Source of the DNA: Planctomycetales bacterium
GTDB lineage: Bacteria; Planctomycetota; Planctomycetia; Pirellulales; Pirellulaceae
Assembly (NCBI GenBank): GCA_020426845.1
Contig: JAGQPF010000411.1
Coordinates: 1-64,000 of the forward strand
Direction: 5' to 3'
Length of the DNA stretch: 64,000 bases
In this document: piece by piece, positions 8,514 through 17,686 of the stretch
Position numbering within the stretch: the stretch's first letter is position 1
How the letters are laid out: each line of letters starts with the position of its first letter
Translations under genes and position numbers: made by a program
Notes under the pieces: model-generated
Databases searched by the model: none
What the model was told of the DNA's origin: nothing
Seen by the model: the letters and a program-made list of their open reading frames with translations, nothing else

Positions 8514-10511
8514 TCAGGCAGCTCGAGAGCGGGACGAGGCTGCGTCGTCCTCCGTCGACTCCAACGGCTCGTAGCCCCAGCGTGCCATCAACGGACCAAG
8601 CTTCTCGAGCACGATCGATCGCTGCTCGGGCGATAACGGCCGATGGCGGTTCTTGCGATAACCTTCCAAGGAGTCGAGGTACTGGCGCAGCCGTCGGTCG
8701 TACTCGTCGGTGTACTCCATGTTCAACTCGCGATAGATCGCCTGCACGACCTCGAGCGGGTTGGTCTCCAGATCCTCGAAACGCACTTCCGTGACCGACT
8801 GCGGCGGCATGCGCTTGGACGCCGCGACGAACGCGTCCTCCATGCCGAGATAGTTGTCCATGAAACGCGCGGCATAGGAGGTCTCGGGATCGGAATCCTG
8901 AATCTGGCACATCACATGCGCCTGCTCGCTCAAGTGCAGGTTGGACTGATAGACCACCTCGGGGTGCCGCCGAATGTGGACGAACTTCGCGCCGGGATAC
9001 ATCTCGGACAGGATCCCCATCCGGCTCGTGTTGTGCGGGTTCTTGGACAATAGCCGGCGGCCCGACCAATACGCGACCTTCTTCATGAAGAAGGCGTACG
9101 CCTTGCGCCACCGCTGCTGCTCCTCGTGCGACAACTGCTCCGGATAGATGTAGCGATCGTACTCGGGCCACTGCTTGGGAAACGTCATGCCCCAATAAAC
9201 CGACATTTCGCAACTGCTGGCCAGCGCGAACTCCTCTTCCTGCGGCGCGAACAGATGAAACCGCACGCCGTCCATCGGCCGCTTGCCAGGCAAGAAGATG
9301 CCCAACAGCGGCGTGGTCAGCCAGCCGGTGAACAAGCAGCCAACCGGGTTCAGAATGTGAAACGCGCGGGGTGTGCAGTATTGCGTGTCCAGCGACAACA
9401 GGTTGTGCAGCAACGTCGTGCCGCTGCGATGCGTGCCGAGAATGAATACGGGCGGCTTGACTTTGACATTTCTCATCAACAGCGGCACGAGCACGCGCTC
9501 GGGCAACGTGATGACGGTGTTAACGGCGGACATCACCAGCGCCGCGACAAGCCGCGGAATGTAGTCGGCGCCAACGCGGAAACGAGCCTGCCAAAGCCGT
9601 CCGAGCCAGATGTCCAACGGCGCCAGGGCCTGGCTGTTGGAAAGCGGAAAGACGCGTTTGAAGTCCGAGTCGATCGCGGGCCCGTCCAGCTCGATGCGCT
9701 TCTCGCCATGCTTGCGAAGCGACCACAAACTCCAGCCGATCGCGCCGATCAGCACGGTCCACAATACGGGCGACATTCGCGGGTCGCCGTTAGGAGCCAG
9801 CCAGGCCGCGGCCGCGCCGTCCTGAAACTCCAGCAAGCGGCCGTGGCGCACAAAGCGCCGGACAAACACCCAGCCCGCGAGCACACCGGTTGATGTCAGG
9901 ATGCTGCCCGTCTGCAGCCGCAGCAATCCCAACAGCGTCGCCACCAGGAATAAGCAGAAGACCATCTTCATCGTCTGCTCGTGGAAGAACAAATCGGGGT
10001 GGTTCAGCCGTCCCAACACGGCGAACAAACCCGCGCTGATGACCACCGCCACGCCCGCTCGGTACTTGTCGCGAAGCATCGTCAGCAAGTAGCCGGTGAA
10101 CAGAATCTGCTGAGTGGCGGCGAGCGGAAAGGCCGTCATGCCGTTGAACCAGGCTTTGGCGAGCCGGCTGCCGGACGGCATGCTGTCGCGGAATTCGAAG
10201 ACGCCCAGGCACCAGGCTGCCGCCAGCATCGCCAGATGGAGTCCCGCGCCGACCGCGGCGCCTCGCAGCAGCAACTTCTTCCAAACGGGACCGACGATAA
10301 AGCCGAATTCGCCAATTTCGCGCTGGTCGGCGGCGATCAAGGCAAACAACGAAGCCAGGGCCAGCGCCAGCACAATGCCGCTGTTTTCCAGCACATTGAA
10401 GTCGCTGAGGCCCACCATCCAGGCCGCCAACTGCAGGATGGAAGCGAACCCACAGGTCAGCCCCAGCCAGACGCCGAGTTTTGCCAACGGCGACAACGAC
10501 TTGATCCGCAT
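8514..10511 (-). CDS. Multi-pass membrane domain (CPBP-like, degenerate) fused to a sulfotransferase
   Basis: This 665-residue fusion has an N-terminal half (about 10-265) with six to eight hydrophobic segments. Its order resembles CPBP/Abi-type membrane proteins, but QQ (134-135) stands where catalytic EE is expected; NH (170-171) may match the His motif. The C-terminal half (about 350-640) is a sulfotransferase: LGTHRSGTTLLHN (359-370) is the 5'-phosphosulfate loop for PAPS and FVHIRRHPEVVYQSN the 3'-phosphate-binding strand-helix. It would transfer sulfate from PAPS to an unknown acceptor at the membrane. The ATG at 10511 is preferred because GGGAG lies 7 bases upstream and the first membrane helix starts within 12 residues; an upstream start at 10697 would add 62 unpromising residues. 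An acyltransferase-like gene follows 37 bases downstream. Confidence 0.82.
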   Translation of the reverse strand: MRIKSLSPLAKLGVWLGLTCGFASILQLAAWMVGLSDFNVLENSGIVLALALASLFALIAADQREIGEFGFIVGPVWKKLLLRGAAVGAGLHLAMLAAAWCLGVFEFRDSMPSGSRLAKAWFNGMTAFPLAATQQILFTGYLLTMLRDKYRAGVAVVISAGLFAVLGRLNHPDLFFHEQTMKMVFCLFLVATLLGLLRLQTGSILTSTGVLAGWVFVRRFVRHGRLLEFQDGAAAAWLAPNGDPRMSPVLWTVLIGAIGWSLWSLRKHGEKRIELDGPAIDSDFKRVFPLSNSQALAPLDIWLGRLWQARFRVGADYIPRLVAALVMSAVNTVITLPERVLVPLLMRNVKVKPPVFILGTHRSGTTLLHNLLSLDTQYCTPRAFHILNPVGCLFTGWLTTPLLGIFLPGKRPMDGVRFHLFAPQEEEFALASSCEMSVYWGMTFPKQWPEYDRYIYPEQLSHEEQQRWRKAYAFFMKKVAYWSGRRLLSKNPHNTSRMGILSEMYPGAKFVHIRRHPEVVYQSNLHLSEQAHVMCQIQDSDPETSYAARFMDNYLGMEDAFVAASKRMPPQSVTEVRFEDLETNPLEVVQAIYRELNMEYTDEYDRRLRQYLDSLEGYRKNRHRPLSPEQRSIVLEKLGPLMARWGYEPLESTEDDAASSRSRAA

Positions 10512-10690
10512 CCATCCACTCCCTTGTCTTCCGGACGACTCCGGCATCCTGCCAGTCCATGAAGGCGCCGTTTGCACGGAAACCGTGTGGGAGTGTATCG
10601 GTCCCCGCCGATCGCTGCCACCCCGATTGGCCTCCCCTACGAAGACGCGACCCCCCCGTTTGGTGCATGCGCTGCCGCGCTGATCGTTTC

Positions 10691-10884
10691 GTAGCATGGG
10701 CGCCCTCGCCCGTGCGCGGCGAGCAGCCGCAAAGCACCGCCCAGGCCCCTATGCAGGTGGCTCTCCTGGCGCAGTGCGGCTGCGCAGCTCTGCACGGGCG
10801 AGGGCGCCCATGCTACGCGAAACGTGCCTCGGCCGGCGCAGTGCGGCTGCGCAGTGCTGCACGGGCGAGGGCGCCCATGCTACG
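10691..10884. repeat. GC-rich inverted/direct repeat cluster in the 10512-10952 gap
   Basis: The motif gtagcatgggcgccctcgcc at 10691 recurs inverted at 10792-10816 and 10859-10883. The two inverted copies are parts of a 67-base direct repeat that also carries gcgcagtgcggctgcgcag. The palindromic character (gggcgccc core) and intergenic place resemble REP-type elements. The rest of the 441-base gap between the divergent sulfotransferase and cytochrome genes shows no gene; it must hold both promoters. Confidence 0.7.
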
Positions 10885-10952
10885 AATGTGGCTCCCCGGC
10901 GAGGCCGTGTTAGAATAAGGCGTTAACCCCTCGGTCCCGTTCGAGCATCACA

Positions 10953-12947
10953 ATGACAGAGCAGCAGCAACACTCGTTGAAGAAGCTGTTTGGCGTTTCC
11001 GCTGTCTTGGCAGTGGTGATTGTGGGGGTGGTCGTGATGCTCACCGGGCCCGGTGAATCCATAGCCCGAGCGCCACGACTGACTCAGCATGGTGGCGTCA
11101 TCGACTGGTGGGACGCGATTCCGCCGGAGCTCAAGCAGGCCTGCACGCCGGTGGGGCCGAACCTCGGCGTAGGGGCCACCAGCGAAGTCTCCACCGCCTC
11201 CGCCCAGTCCGCATTGGAGGGCGCCGAGGAAATCTCGGCCACCAGCAACATCTCGCTGGCCGATTACGCTGGACCGGATGCCTGCGCCAAATGTCACCCC
11301 AAACAACATGCTGGCTGGTCCAAGCATCCCCATCGTTGGATGAACTCGGAGGCGAACGAGTCGACGGTGCTCGGCGACTTTGGCAACCGCTCGCTGGAAT
11401 ACATGGGCGGGCAGGCGAGCTTCTTTCGCGAGGGCGATGGGTTTCGCATGAAGCTCGAGCGCGGCGAGGTCACACGAACTTATGCCATCACGCAGAACAT
11501 CGGCTCGCGTTTCTATCAGTATTATGTCGGGCTGTTGCTTTCCGGACCGGAGCCCGCGGGCGACCCCGCCTACACGATGGACCATGTGTTGCCGTTCGGC
11601 TACTGGCTGGATCGCGGCGAATGGGTGCCGACCGTGCACGTGCATTGGGCCGACCGTGACGGCAAGCGCGTGGACGAGGAAGACTTGCCCTCGGCAAAGC
11701 GACACGATCCGTTCGCGGCGCCGAACTCCAATTTCTCCTTCACGGCCTACTACCAGTGCAACGGCTGCCACACGACGTTTCCGCTCGGCGATCTGATGGT
11801 GAAGATCCCGGAAGTGATCGGCAAGCACGCGCCGTTGGCCATGCACTTTAACGCGCGCGAGTACATCGAGGCGGCGCACCCCGAGCTGCCGAAGCTGACT
11901 GAGCCGGCGATCGACGCCGACGGCAATCCGGTGCCGGGCAGCGACAATCTGGACTCCATCCGGCAGCAGATCCGCGAGTGGGATGCGCGGGACCACGCCG
12001 CGGCGTTGGGAGTGACTTGCGAGTCGTGCCACCTGGGCTCGAAGGAGCATGCCGAAGGCAAGCTGAAGCGGCCCCAGTTCTTCCCGCACAGCGAGCATCT
12101 GTTTGCCTACAGCGACGCTCCGCTGGAGGAAGTGGATGGCGGCCGCACGCACCGCAACCTCAGTTGGGCATGCGGTCGTTGTCACGCGGGCGGCCGGCGT
12201 CTGCTCGCGGGAGGCATGGCCACCTGGAATTCGACCGAATTCACCGACGCGATGCGTGGCAGCTGTTACTCACAAATGACCTGTGTCGATTGTCACAATC
12301 CCCATGAGGCAACCGGCAGCCAGTGGACGCGCACGGCCGCGGAGGACGACCAGTCCTGTCTCCGCTGCCACGAGAAGTTCCAAGCCCCCGAGGCGCTCGA
12401 GGCGCACACGCATCACGCGCCCACCAGCGCCGGCTCGCACTGCATGGACTGCCATATGCCGCGAATCAACGAGGGCCTGCAGGACATGGTCCGCACGCAT
12501 ATGATCTTCTCGCCCACACAGCCGCAGATGCTCGAGGCGAATCATCCCAACGCTTGCAACCAGTGCCACGTCGATCAATCGATCGACTGGACGCTCGACA
12601 AGCTCAAGCAGTGGTATGGGCGGGAGTATGATGAGGCGAAGATCGCCAAGGCCTATCCCGATCGCTCGCAATCGGCGGCGGTTGGCTGGACGCACAGCAA
12701 AGATCAATCCGTGCGGCTGATTGGCATCGACTCGCTCTCGCGAGCGGCCACGGCGAAAGAGTCGCTGGCGCATCTGATCGACGGACTCGACGACCCCTAT
12801 ATCATCAACCGGCAGTTCACTCGGGTCCGCATCGAGAAGCTGCTGGGGATCAAGCTCGAGACACTCGGTTATCGCTATTACATGACCGAGGACGAGCGCC
12901 GCGAGCCGCTCAAGGACGTTCGCGCCAAGTTGCTCGAAGGACCGTGA
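10953..12947 (+). CDS. Membrane-anchored octaheme cytochrome c
   Basis: This 664-residue protein has an uncleaved-looking N-terminal membrane anchor (about residues 12-30) followed by a periplasmic region with eight CxxCH haem-binding motifs at C111, C269, C356, C407, C444, C469, C497 and C535. The C-terminal 110 residues lack haem motifs; repeated helices (SVRLIGIDSLSRAA, SLAHLIDGLDDPYI) hint at HEAT-like repeats, as in some cytochrome c/TPR-HEAT proteins. The first motif sits in DACAKCHPKQHAGW, typical of multihaem c554-like domains. It probably carries electrons in periplasmic respiration; the partner is unknown. It stands alone with a large upstream repeat-containing gap. The CXXCK or extra His features of nitrite reductase or HAO are not seen, so a specific enzyme is not assigned. 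Confidence 0.88.
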   Translation: MTEQQQHSLKKLFGVSAVLAVVIVGVVVMLTGPGESIARAPRLTQHGGVIDWWDAIPPELKQACTPVGPNLGVGATSEVSTASAQSALEGAEEISATSNISLADYAGPDACAKCHPKQHAGWSKHPHRWMNSEANESTVLGDFGNRSLEYMGGQASFFREGDGFRMKLERGEVTRTYAITQNIGSRFYQYYVGLLLSGPEPAGDPAYTMDHVLPFGYWLDRGEWVPTVHVHWADRDGKRVDEEDLPSAKRHDPFAAPNSNFSFTAYYQCNGCHTTFPLGDLMVKIPEVIGKHAPLAMHFNAREYIEAAHPELPKLTEPAIDADGNPVPGSDNLDSIRQQIREWDARDHAAALGVTCESCHLGSKEHAEGKLKRPQFFPHSEHLFAYSDAPLEEVDGGRTHRNLSWACGRCHAGGRRLLAGGMATWNSTEFTDAMRGSCYSQMTCVDCHNPHEATGSQWTRTAAEDDQSCLRCHEKFQAPEALEAHTHHAPTSAGSHCMDCHMPRINEGLQDMVRTHMIFSPTQPQMLEANHPNACNQCHVDQSIDWTLDKLKQWYGREYDEAKIAKAYPDRSQSAAVGWTHSKDQSVRLIGIDSLSRAATAKESLAHLIDGLDDPYIINRQFTRVRIEKLLGIKLETLGYRYYMTEDERREPLKDVRAKLLEGP

Positions 12948-13120
12948 GCATCGCGAGTCGTTGATTGCTGGACCCTGGGTGTTGGGCGCCTTAGAATGGC
13001 GAGCTTCGGCGGCAACGCCAAGCAGTGGAAATTGATCCATGCTCGCGCGGCCTGTGCCTGCAGGTCGCTGTCGCCATCCCTCCCTCCCCTCCCTCCTCCG
13101 GCAGCTGCCGACGGTGGCCG

Positions 13121-13435
13121 ATGAGCAAAGACGCACCTCTCGCCAAAACGGGCGACCTCGAGTTCGACCCGGTTTTTCTAAACGCTCGTCGAGAGGCGAT
13201 CGTCATTTTCCTGATCTGGCTGGCGGGGCTGTTGTGGTGCGTGCCGTGCTGCTACCTCCTTGGCTTCAAGGAGAATTACAACCCCGAGACAATGAAAACG
13301 ATCTTGGGCGTTCCCTCCTGGCTCTTCTGGGGCATCGCCCTGCCCTGGGTTGTGGCTGATGTGCTGACGGTCTTCGTCGCCTTCTTTTACATGCGAGATG
13401 AGCACCTGGATGTAGTGGAGGGCGAGCAGGAGTGA
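13121..13435 (+). CDS. YhdT/DUF997-like small membrane protein, symporter partner
   Basis: This 104-residue protein has two hydrophobic segments (about 22-43 and 63-90). The stretches DPVFLNARREAIVIFLIW, WCVPCCYLLGF and SWLFWGIALPWVVADVLT match the pattern of small YhdT-type proteins encoded immediately before sodium/pantothenate-type symporters. The ATG at 13121 is chosen because the family-like region begins 15 residues later; earlier in-frame codons from 13025 encode a Pro/Ser-rich stretch of low plausibility. Its stop overlaps the GTG start of the symporter gene (GTGA), supporting co-translation and joint function, probably as a regulatory or assembly subunit. Confidence 0.8.
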   Translation: MSKDAPLAKTGDLEFDPVFLNARREAIVIFLIWLAGLLWCVPCCYLLGFKENYNPETMKTILGVPSWLFWGIALPWVVADVLTVFVAFFYMRDEHLDVVEGEQE

Positions 13436-15378
13436 ATGTTCCCATCCCACCGCTTGGCGCCTCCAGCAACGCGGCGCTGCTGACCTTTACTGTCTACACC
13501 TTGGCCGTGCTGGGGATCGCTTGGCTATCCAGTTATCTGCGACGCGGCAAGAAGTTTGTCAGCGAATACTTTCTCGGCAGCCGCAGCCTGGGTGTCTGGG
13601 CGTTCGCGTTAACGTTCGCCGCGACCAGCGCCTCGGGAGGGAGCTTCACCGGCTTCCCCTCCAAGATCTATAGCCACGGCTGGATTCTGGGGCTCTGGAT
13701 CGGCAGCTACATCGTGGTGCCAATCTGCGCGATGGGCTTGCTCGGCAAGCGACTCAACCATGTCGCTCGCAAGTCGGGAGCGATCACTGTGCCGGATGTG
13801 ATCCGCGACCGCTTCGAAAGCCCACAATTCGGACTGCTGGCGGTGTTGTTGATCGTGTTCTTCATGTCCTTCAATCTCGTGGCCCAGTTCAAGGCCGGCA
13901 GCTTGATCCTGCGCACCCTGCTCGAGGACTCGGTGCTGTTCGATCAGACTTCGGTTTGGTTCGGCAATGCGGTAGGCGCATTGGGTTTGGCCAACCTCAC
14001 TCAATTTCAGGGGCCCGAGTACCTGCTGTGTTTGATCGCCTTCGGCATCGCGGTGATCATTTACACAACCTATGGCGGCTTTCATGCGGTCGTCTGGACC
14101 GACGTCATGCAAGGGCTCGTCATGGTGGTCGGCGTGCTGATCATGCTGCCGCTGGCGATCAACCAATCGGGCGGCCTCGAGAACGCCACGCGAGAAATGG
14201 CCAAGATGACCCCGCCTGTTCCTGTGCGAGCGGCGATCGCGCCCGAAGAGGGTGCCGAGCTGACGCTGTCGGGCGGCACGTGGCTGGCGCTGCCGGAGAC
14301 GGGCGATGTGGAGCGCTTGTTTCGCGTCCACACCACAGCCACGATCGATGACAGCTCTCGCGAAGTCGAGCTGCTCGAGCTCACCGCCGCCGGCGACATT
14401 CAACGCGTGCTTGAGCACAATCCAGCGGACGCGGTGCGCCGCGATGTGTCGTTCACCATTGTGGAGTCCTCACCCTATGCGTACGGGGACGGGAAACAAG
14501 GCGTCTACGTCTCCGGCCCCGGCCCCAGTCTCAAGGAGGCTTCCGGCTTCCTGCCGCTCAGCCTCGCCGTATCGTTCTTCTTCATGTGGGCCATTTCCGG
14601 CGCCGGACAGCCCAGCAGCATGGTCCGGCTCATGGCGTTTCGCGACACTCCAACGCTGCGGCGCGCGATCTTCACGGTCGCCATCTACTATTCGCTGATC
14701 TACTTCCCGCTGGTGATTATCTTTTGTTGTGCCCGAGTCGTGCTGCCGGGAATGGATCTCGAATCCGACCGGATCATGCCGGCGATGGCCGTGCACTTGA
14801 CCGACACCATCAACGCAGGCTGGCTCGCGGGCATCCTGGTCGCCGCTCCGTTCGCCGCCGTGATGTCGACGGTCGACAGCTTCCTGTTGATGATCTCGTC
14901 GGCGATTGTTCGCGACGTCTATCAGCGGAACCTGAATCCCAAGGCAACCGAGGCCAGCATTAAAAAGTTGTCGTACCTGGTGACGCTGGTGGTTGGCTCC
15001 GCGGCCATGTGCGGCGCCATTAATCCGCCCCAATTTTTGCAGGACATCATTGTCTACACGGGCAGCGGACTCGCCGCCTGCTTCCTGGCGCCGATGATCT
15101 ATGCGTTGTATTGGCCGCGATCGACCCAGTTCGGCTGCATGGCGTCGATGCTGTTCGGCTTTGGCGCCCACCTGAGCATGTACGTGGCCGGCATCTTCCA
15201 AAACAACTCGTTCTTCAGCCCCTATCAGCTGCTGAATCTGGACCCGATCCTGATCGGACTGTTCGCCTCGTTCGTATTTGGCTGGATCGCCACCGTGCTG
15301 GGCCCGCAGCCTGACGAGCAGCTTGTGCAGAAGTACTTCTATCGCTCCAAAACCCAGGACGCTCCGGCCGCCAGCTGA
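13432..15378 (+). CDS. Sodium:solute symporter (SSS family, PanF-like) with a large loop insertion
   Basis: This 648-residue transporter has 13-14 predicted membrane helices. Typical SSS elements are YFLGSRSLGVWAFALTFAATSASGGSF (helices 2-3, sodium site), YTTYGGFHAVVWTDVMQG (the family signature) and APFAAVMSTVDSFLLMISSAIVRDVY (helix 9 region). It would import a carboxylate, vitamin or similar solute with Na+. About 110 hydrophilic residues (260-370) interrupt the protein right after helix 6-7; the segment is beta-rich in composition and not part of the usual family core. It starts at a GTG overlapping the YhdT-like gene. The substrate cannot be deduced; the downstream dipeptidase gene (81 bases later) could point to amino acid or peptide-derived substrates (weak inference). 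Confidence 0.88.
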   Translation: MNVPIPPLGASSNAALLTFTVYTLAVLGIAWLSSYLRRGKKFVSEYFLGSRSLGVWAFALTFAATSASGGSFTGFPSKIYSHGWILGLWIGSYIVVPICAMGLLGKRLNHVARKSGAITVPDVIRDRFESPQFGLLAVLLIVFFMSFNLVAQFKAGSLILRTLLEDSVLFDQTSVWFGNAVGALGLANLTQFQGPEYLLCLIAFGIAVIIYTTYGGFHAVVWTDVMQGLVMVVGVLIMLPLAINQSGGLENATREMAKMTPPVPVRAAIAPEEGAELTLSGGTWLALPETGDVERLFRVHTTATIDDSSREVELLELTAAGDIQRVLEHNPADAVRRDVSFTIVESSPYAYGDGKQGVYVSGPGPSLKEASGFLPLSLAVSFFFMWAISGAGQPSSMVRLMAFRDTPTLRRAIFTVAIYYSLIYFPLVIIFCCARVVLPGMDLESDRIMPAMAVHLTDTINAGWLAGILVAAPFAAVMSTVDSFLLMISSAIVRDVYQRNLNPKATEASIKKLSYLVTLVVGSAAMCGAINPPQFLQDIIVYTGSGLAACFLAPMIYALYWPRSTQFGCMASMLFGFGAHLSMYVAGIFQNNSFFSPYQLLNLDPILIGLFASFVFGWIATVLGPQPDEQLVQKYFYRSKTQDAPAAS

Positions 15379-15459
15379 GCATCGATCGAGTCGGAAATTG
15401 CTTCTCGCTGGCGGCGTTCCATTGGCTCCTGTTCTCTTGCATCAATAAGGTCACTTTCG

Positions 15460-16551
15460 ATGTGGATCTTCGACGCTCACTTGGACATTTCGATGAACGC
15501 GGTCGAGTGGAACCGCGATCTGACGCGTCCATTGGAGGAGGTCCGGCGCCGCGAGATCGGCATGTCCGACAAGCTCGATCGGGGCAAGGGCATCCTCACA
15601 CTCGAGGAGATGCGACGCGGCCGCATCGGTATCTGCATCGCGACGCAGATTGCGCGATTCGTGGCGCTCGACAATCCGCTGCCCGGCTGGCACAGTCCGG
15701 AGATCGCTTGGTCCATCACGCAAGCTCAACTGGCTTGGTACCGTTGTATGGAAGAGTGCGGGCAGATGACGCAGATTCGCGACCGTCGGCAGCTCGCCCG
15801 GCACGTCGAGCTCTGGGAGAACATCAGCGATGAGGAGGCGATGGCGGCCCCGATCGGCTACGTTCTCAGCCTCGAGGGCGCCGACTCGATCGTTCATCTC
15901 GACTATCTCGAGCGCGCCTACGAGTACGGCCTGCGGGCGATCGGACCCGCCCACTACGGAGCGGGACGCTACTCGCCGGGCACGGGCGTCGAGGGAGGAC
16001 TCACCGAGCTCGGCCCCGACCTGCTGCGCAAGATGGACGAGCTCGGAATCACGCTGGACTGCACGCACTTGACCGACGAGGCGTTCTGGCAGTCGCTGGA
16101 GATCTACGAGGGTCCGATCTGGGCCAGCCACAACAACTGCCGCGCACTGGTGCCGGATCAGCGGCAGTTCAGCGACGAGCAGCTCAAGGCGATCATCGAA
16201 CGCGACGGCGTCATCGGCGCCGCCTTCGACGCCTGGATGATGCACCCTGGCTGGGTCCGAGGCGTCACCGATCCCCGCGCTGCCGGCGTCAACATTGCCA
16301 GGATCATCGAGCAGATCGACCATGTCTGCCAGCTTGCCGGCAACGCCCGCCACAGCGGCATCGGCTCCGATCTCGATGGCGGGTTCGGGCGCGAACAGTG
16401 CCCCTACGACATGGAGTCGATCGCCGACCTGCAACAAGTCGCCGTGCTGCTCGCCGAACGCGGCTACAGCGACGACGACGTCCACGCCATCATGCACGGC
16501 AACTGGGTCCGGCGTCTCGAATCCAGCCTGCCCGAAGCCGAGACCTGCTAG
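15460..16551 (+). CDS. Membrane dipeptidase-like metallopeptidase (peptidase family M19)
   Basis: This 363-residue protein opens with FDAHLDIS, the H-x-D metal site of renal dipeptidase-like enzymes. SLEGADSI (bridging Glu, about residue 140), LDCTHLTDEAFW (His, about 205), ASHNNCRAL (His, about 226) and GIGSDLDGGFG (about 305) follow, all in the family order. It hydrolyses dipeptides, including possibly D-containing ones, with two zinc ions. No signal peptide is seen, so a cytoplasmic site is likely. The ATG at 15460 has AAGG about 9 bases upstream. It follows the symporter gene in the same direction; a shared function is possible but unproven. Confidence 0.9.
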   Translation: MWIFDAHLDISMNAVEWNRDLTRPLEEVRRREIGMSDKLDRGKGILTLEEMRRGRIGICIATQIARFVALDNPLPGWHSPEIAWSITQAQLAWYRCMEECGQMTQIRDRRQLARHVELWENISDEEAMAAPIGYVLSLEGADSIVHLDYLERAYEYGLRAIGPAHYGAGRYSPGTGVEGGLTELGPDLLRKMDELGITLDCTHLTDEAFWQSLEIYEGPIWASHNNCRALVPDQRQFSDEQLKAIIERDGVIGAAFDAWMMHPGWVRGVTDPRAAGVNIARIIEQIDHVCQLAGNARHSGIGSDLDGGFGREQCPYDMESIADLQQVAVLLAERGYSDDDVHAIMHGNWVRRLESSLPEAETC

Positions 16552-16729
16552 GACCGTCGCTAAGATTCTTCCGGCGATTTGCTGACTTTCTCATCTGTCA
16601 CGGAGCCACGCGGCCGCCCCGGTTCCTAGAACATCGATGACCGAAGGATGTCATCGTAGTCGGGCGCCATGTGAACGCAGTCTGGAGTTTTATCGGTAGC
16701 GGACGACCCTCAAAAAATGGGGTGCCAGG

Positions 16730-17686
16730 ATGTTTGGGATTGGAATCTACCTTGCGTTTTTCATATTCCTAGCATCACTTCCCGCTCCGGCGGATGGCCA
16801 GGACCAACTTAAGGTCGAGCCACCAATCGAAGACATCCGGAGAAAGTTCGAGGAGCTCTCTAAAGTCTCTTTTTCTGCATCTCTGGTTGTCAATCAAGAT
16901 CTGCGATACCAATTCCAGACTTATTCTCTTCCCGAACACAAGTGCCGCTTGGTCGAGAAGCGAGTTCATGGGTCGCCACCCACAATTGAAGTCTACGGCC
17001 GAACCCCCAATTACCAGTTCAACCTGCAAAAGCTGGATGAACCGAATGCAATGTGGGAAGTGAATGCGGCACATCTGTTAGGTGCGGAAGGCCCAGCCGC
17101 TTCGGGGGCGACTCTTATCAACAAGCATTTAAACCCCGGATCTGGAATGACGGGGCACCTTACCCATGTGGGCGAGGTTTCCATTTTGGACATACTTTCG
17201 AGCGAATCGTATGCTCGCAGCTGCTATCGTCGATCGGGTGACGGCTTTCGTGTTGACTTCAACCGACTTTCGCGACCGACCGACGTAAGAGATTATCCTG
17301 ATTCGGTTGTTTCGGGATACGTGGAGTTTTCCGACAACTGGCGAGTCATTCGGTCAAGCTGCAAGTTGGATTTTGGCCTTAAAAAGGGGGCAATGTACGT
17401 GGAAGTCGACTGGCGCGACGATGACGCTTTACTTCCAATTTCTACCTCTGGCGTCACCAAGATAGACACGTCTGGAAGTGACGAGACCTCAATTAACTCG
17501 AGAATTGTGTTTACGGAAATTCACAAAGCCCCCTCCAAATCGAGGTTCCGGCTTGATGCGTATGGCTTGCCTGAGCCTCGTGTCAGCGAGCCAGTTGGCT
17601 TTCCGAATGGCGTTTGGTTCTTGGTGTTGGGTACACTCTTAGTTTTGGCGTCCACTTTTCTGTGCCGAAAGAAGGAGGAAGGGTGA
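16730..17686 (+). CDS. Hypothetical secreted/anchored protein, AT-rich gene
   Basis: I do not recognise this 318-residue protein. It has a signal peptide (MFGIGIYLAFFIFLASLPAPADG), a long beta-rich exported region and a C-terminal hydrophobic segment (GVWFLVLGTLLVLASTFL) followed by RKKEEG. That end would act as a membrane anchor or resembles a sorting signal. The exported region resembles lipoprotein carrier-like folds in being a run of short beta-strands with few cysteines, but no motif confirms it. Codon use is clearly richer in A/T at third positions than in neighbouring genes, hinting at a different origin. It overlaps the next gene by one base (TGATG), so both are probably made and used together. 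Confidence 0.7.
   Translation: MFGIGIYLAFFIFLASLPAPADGQDQLKVEPPIEDIRRKFEELSKVSFSASLVVNQDLRYQFQTYSLPEHKCRLVEKRVHGSPPTIEVYGRTPNYQFNLQKLDEPNAMWEVNAAHLLGAEGPAASGATLINKHLNPGSGMTGHLTHVGEVSILDILSSESYARSCYRRSGDGFRVDFNRLSRPTDVRDYPDSVVSGYVEFSDNWRVIRSSCKLDFGLKKGAMYVEVDWRDDDALLPISTSGVTKIDTSGSDETSINSRIVFTEIHKAPSKSRFRLDAYGLPEPRVSEPVGFPNGVWFLVLGTLLVLASTFLCRKKEEG

Noticed and set aside
10953-12947. Hydroxylamine oxidoreductase or nitrite reductase assignment for the octaheme cytochrome
   Set aside because: No CXXCK motif or HAO-type cross-link Tyr context is visible, so only the haem count is claimed.
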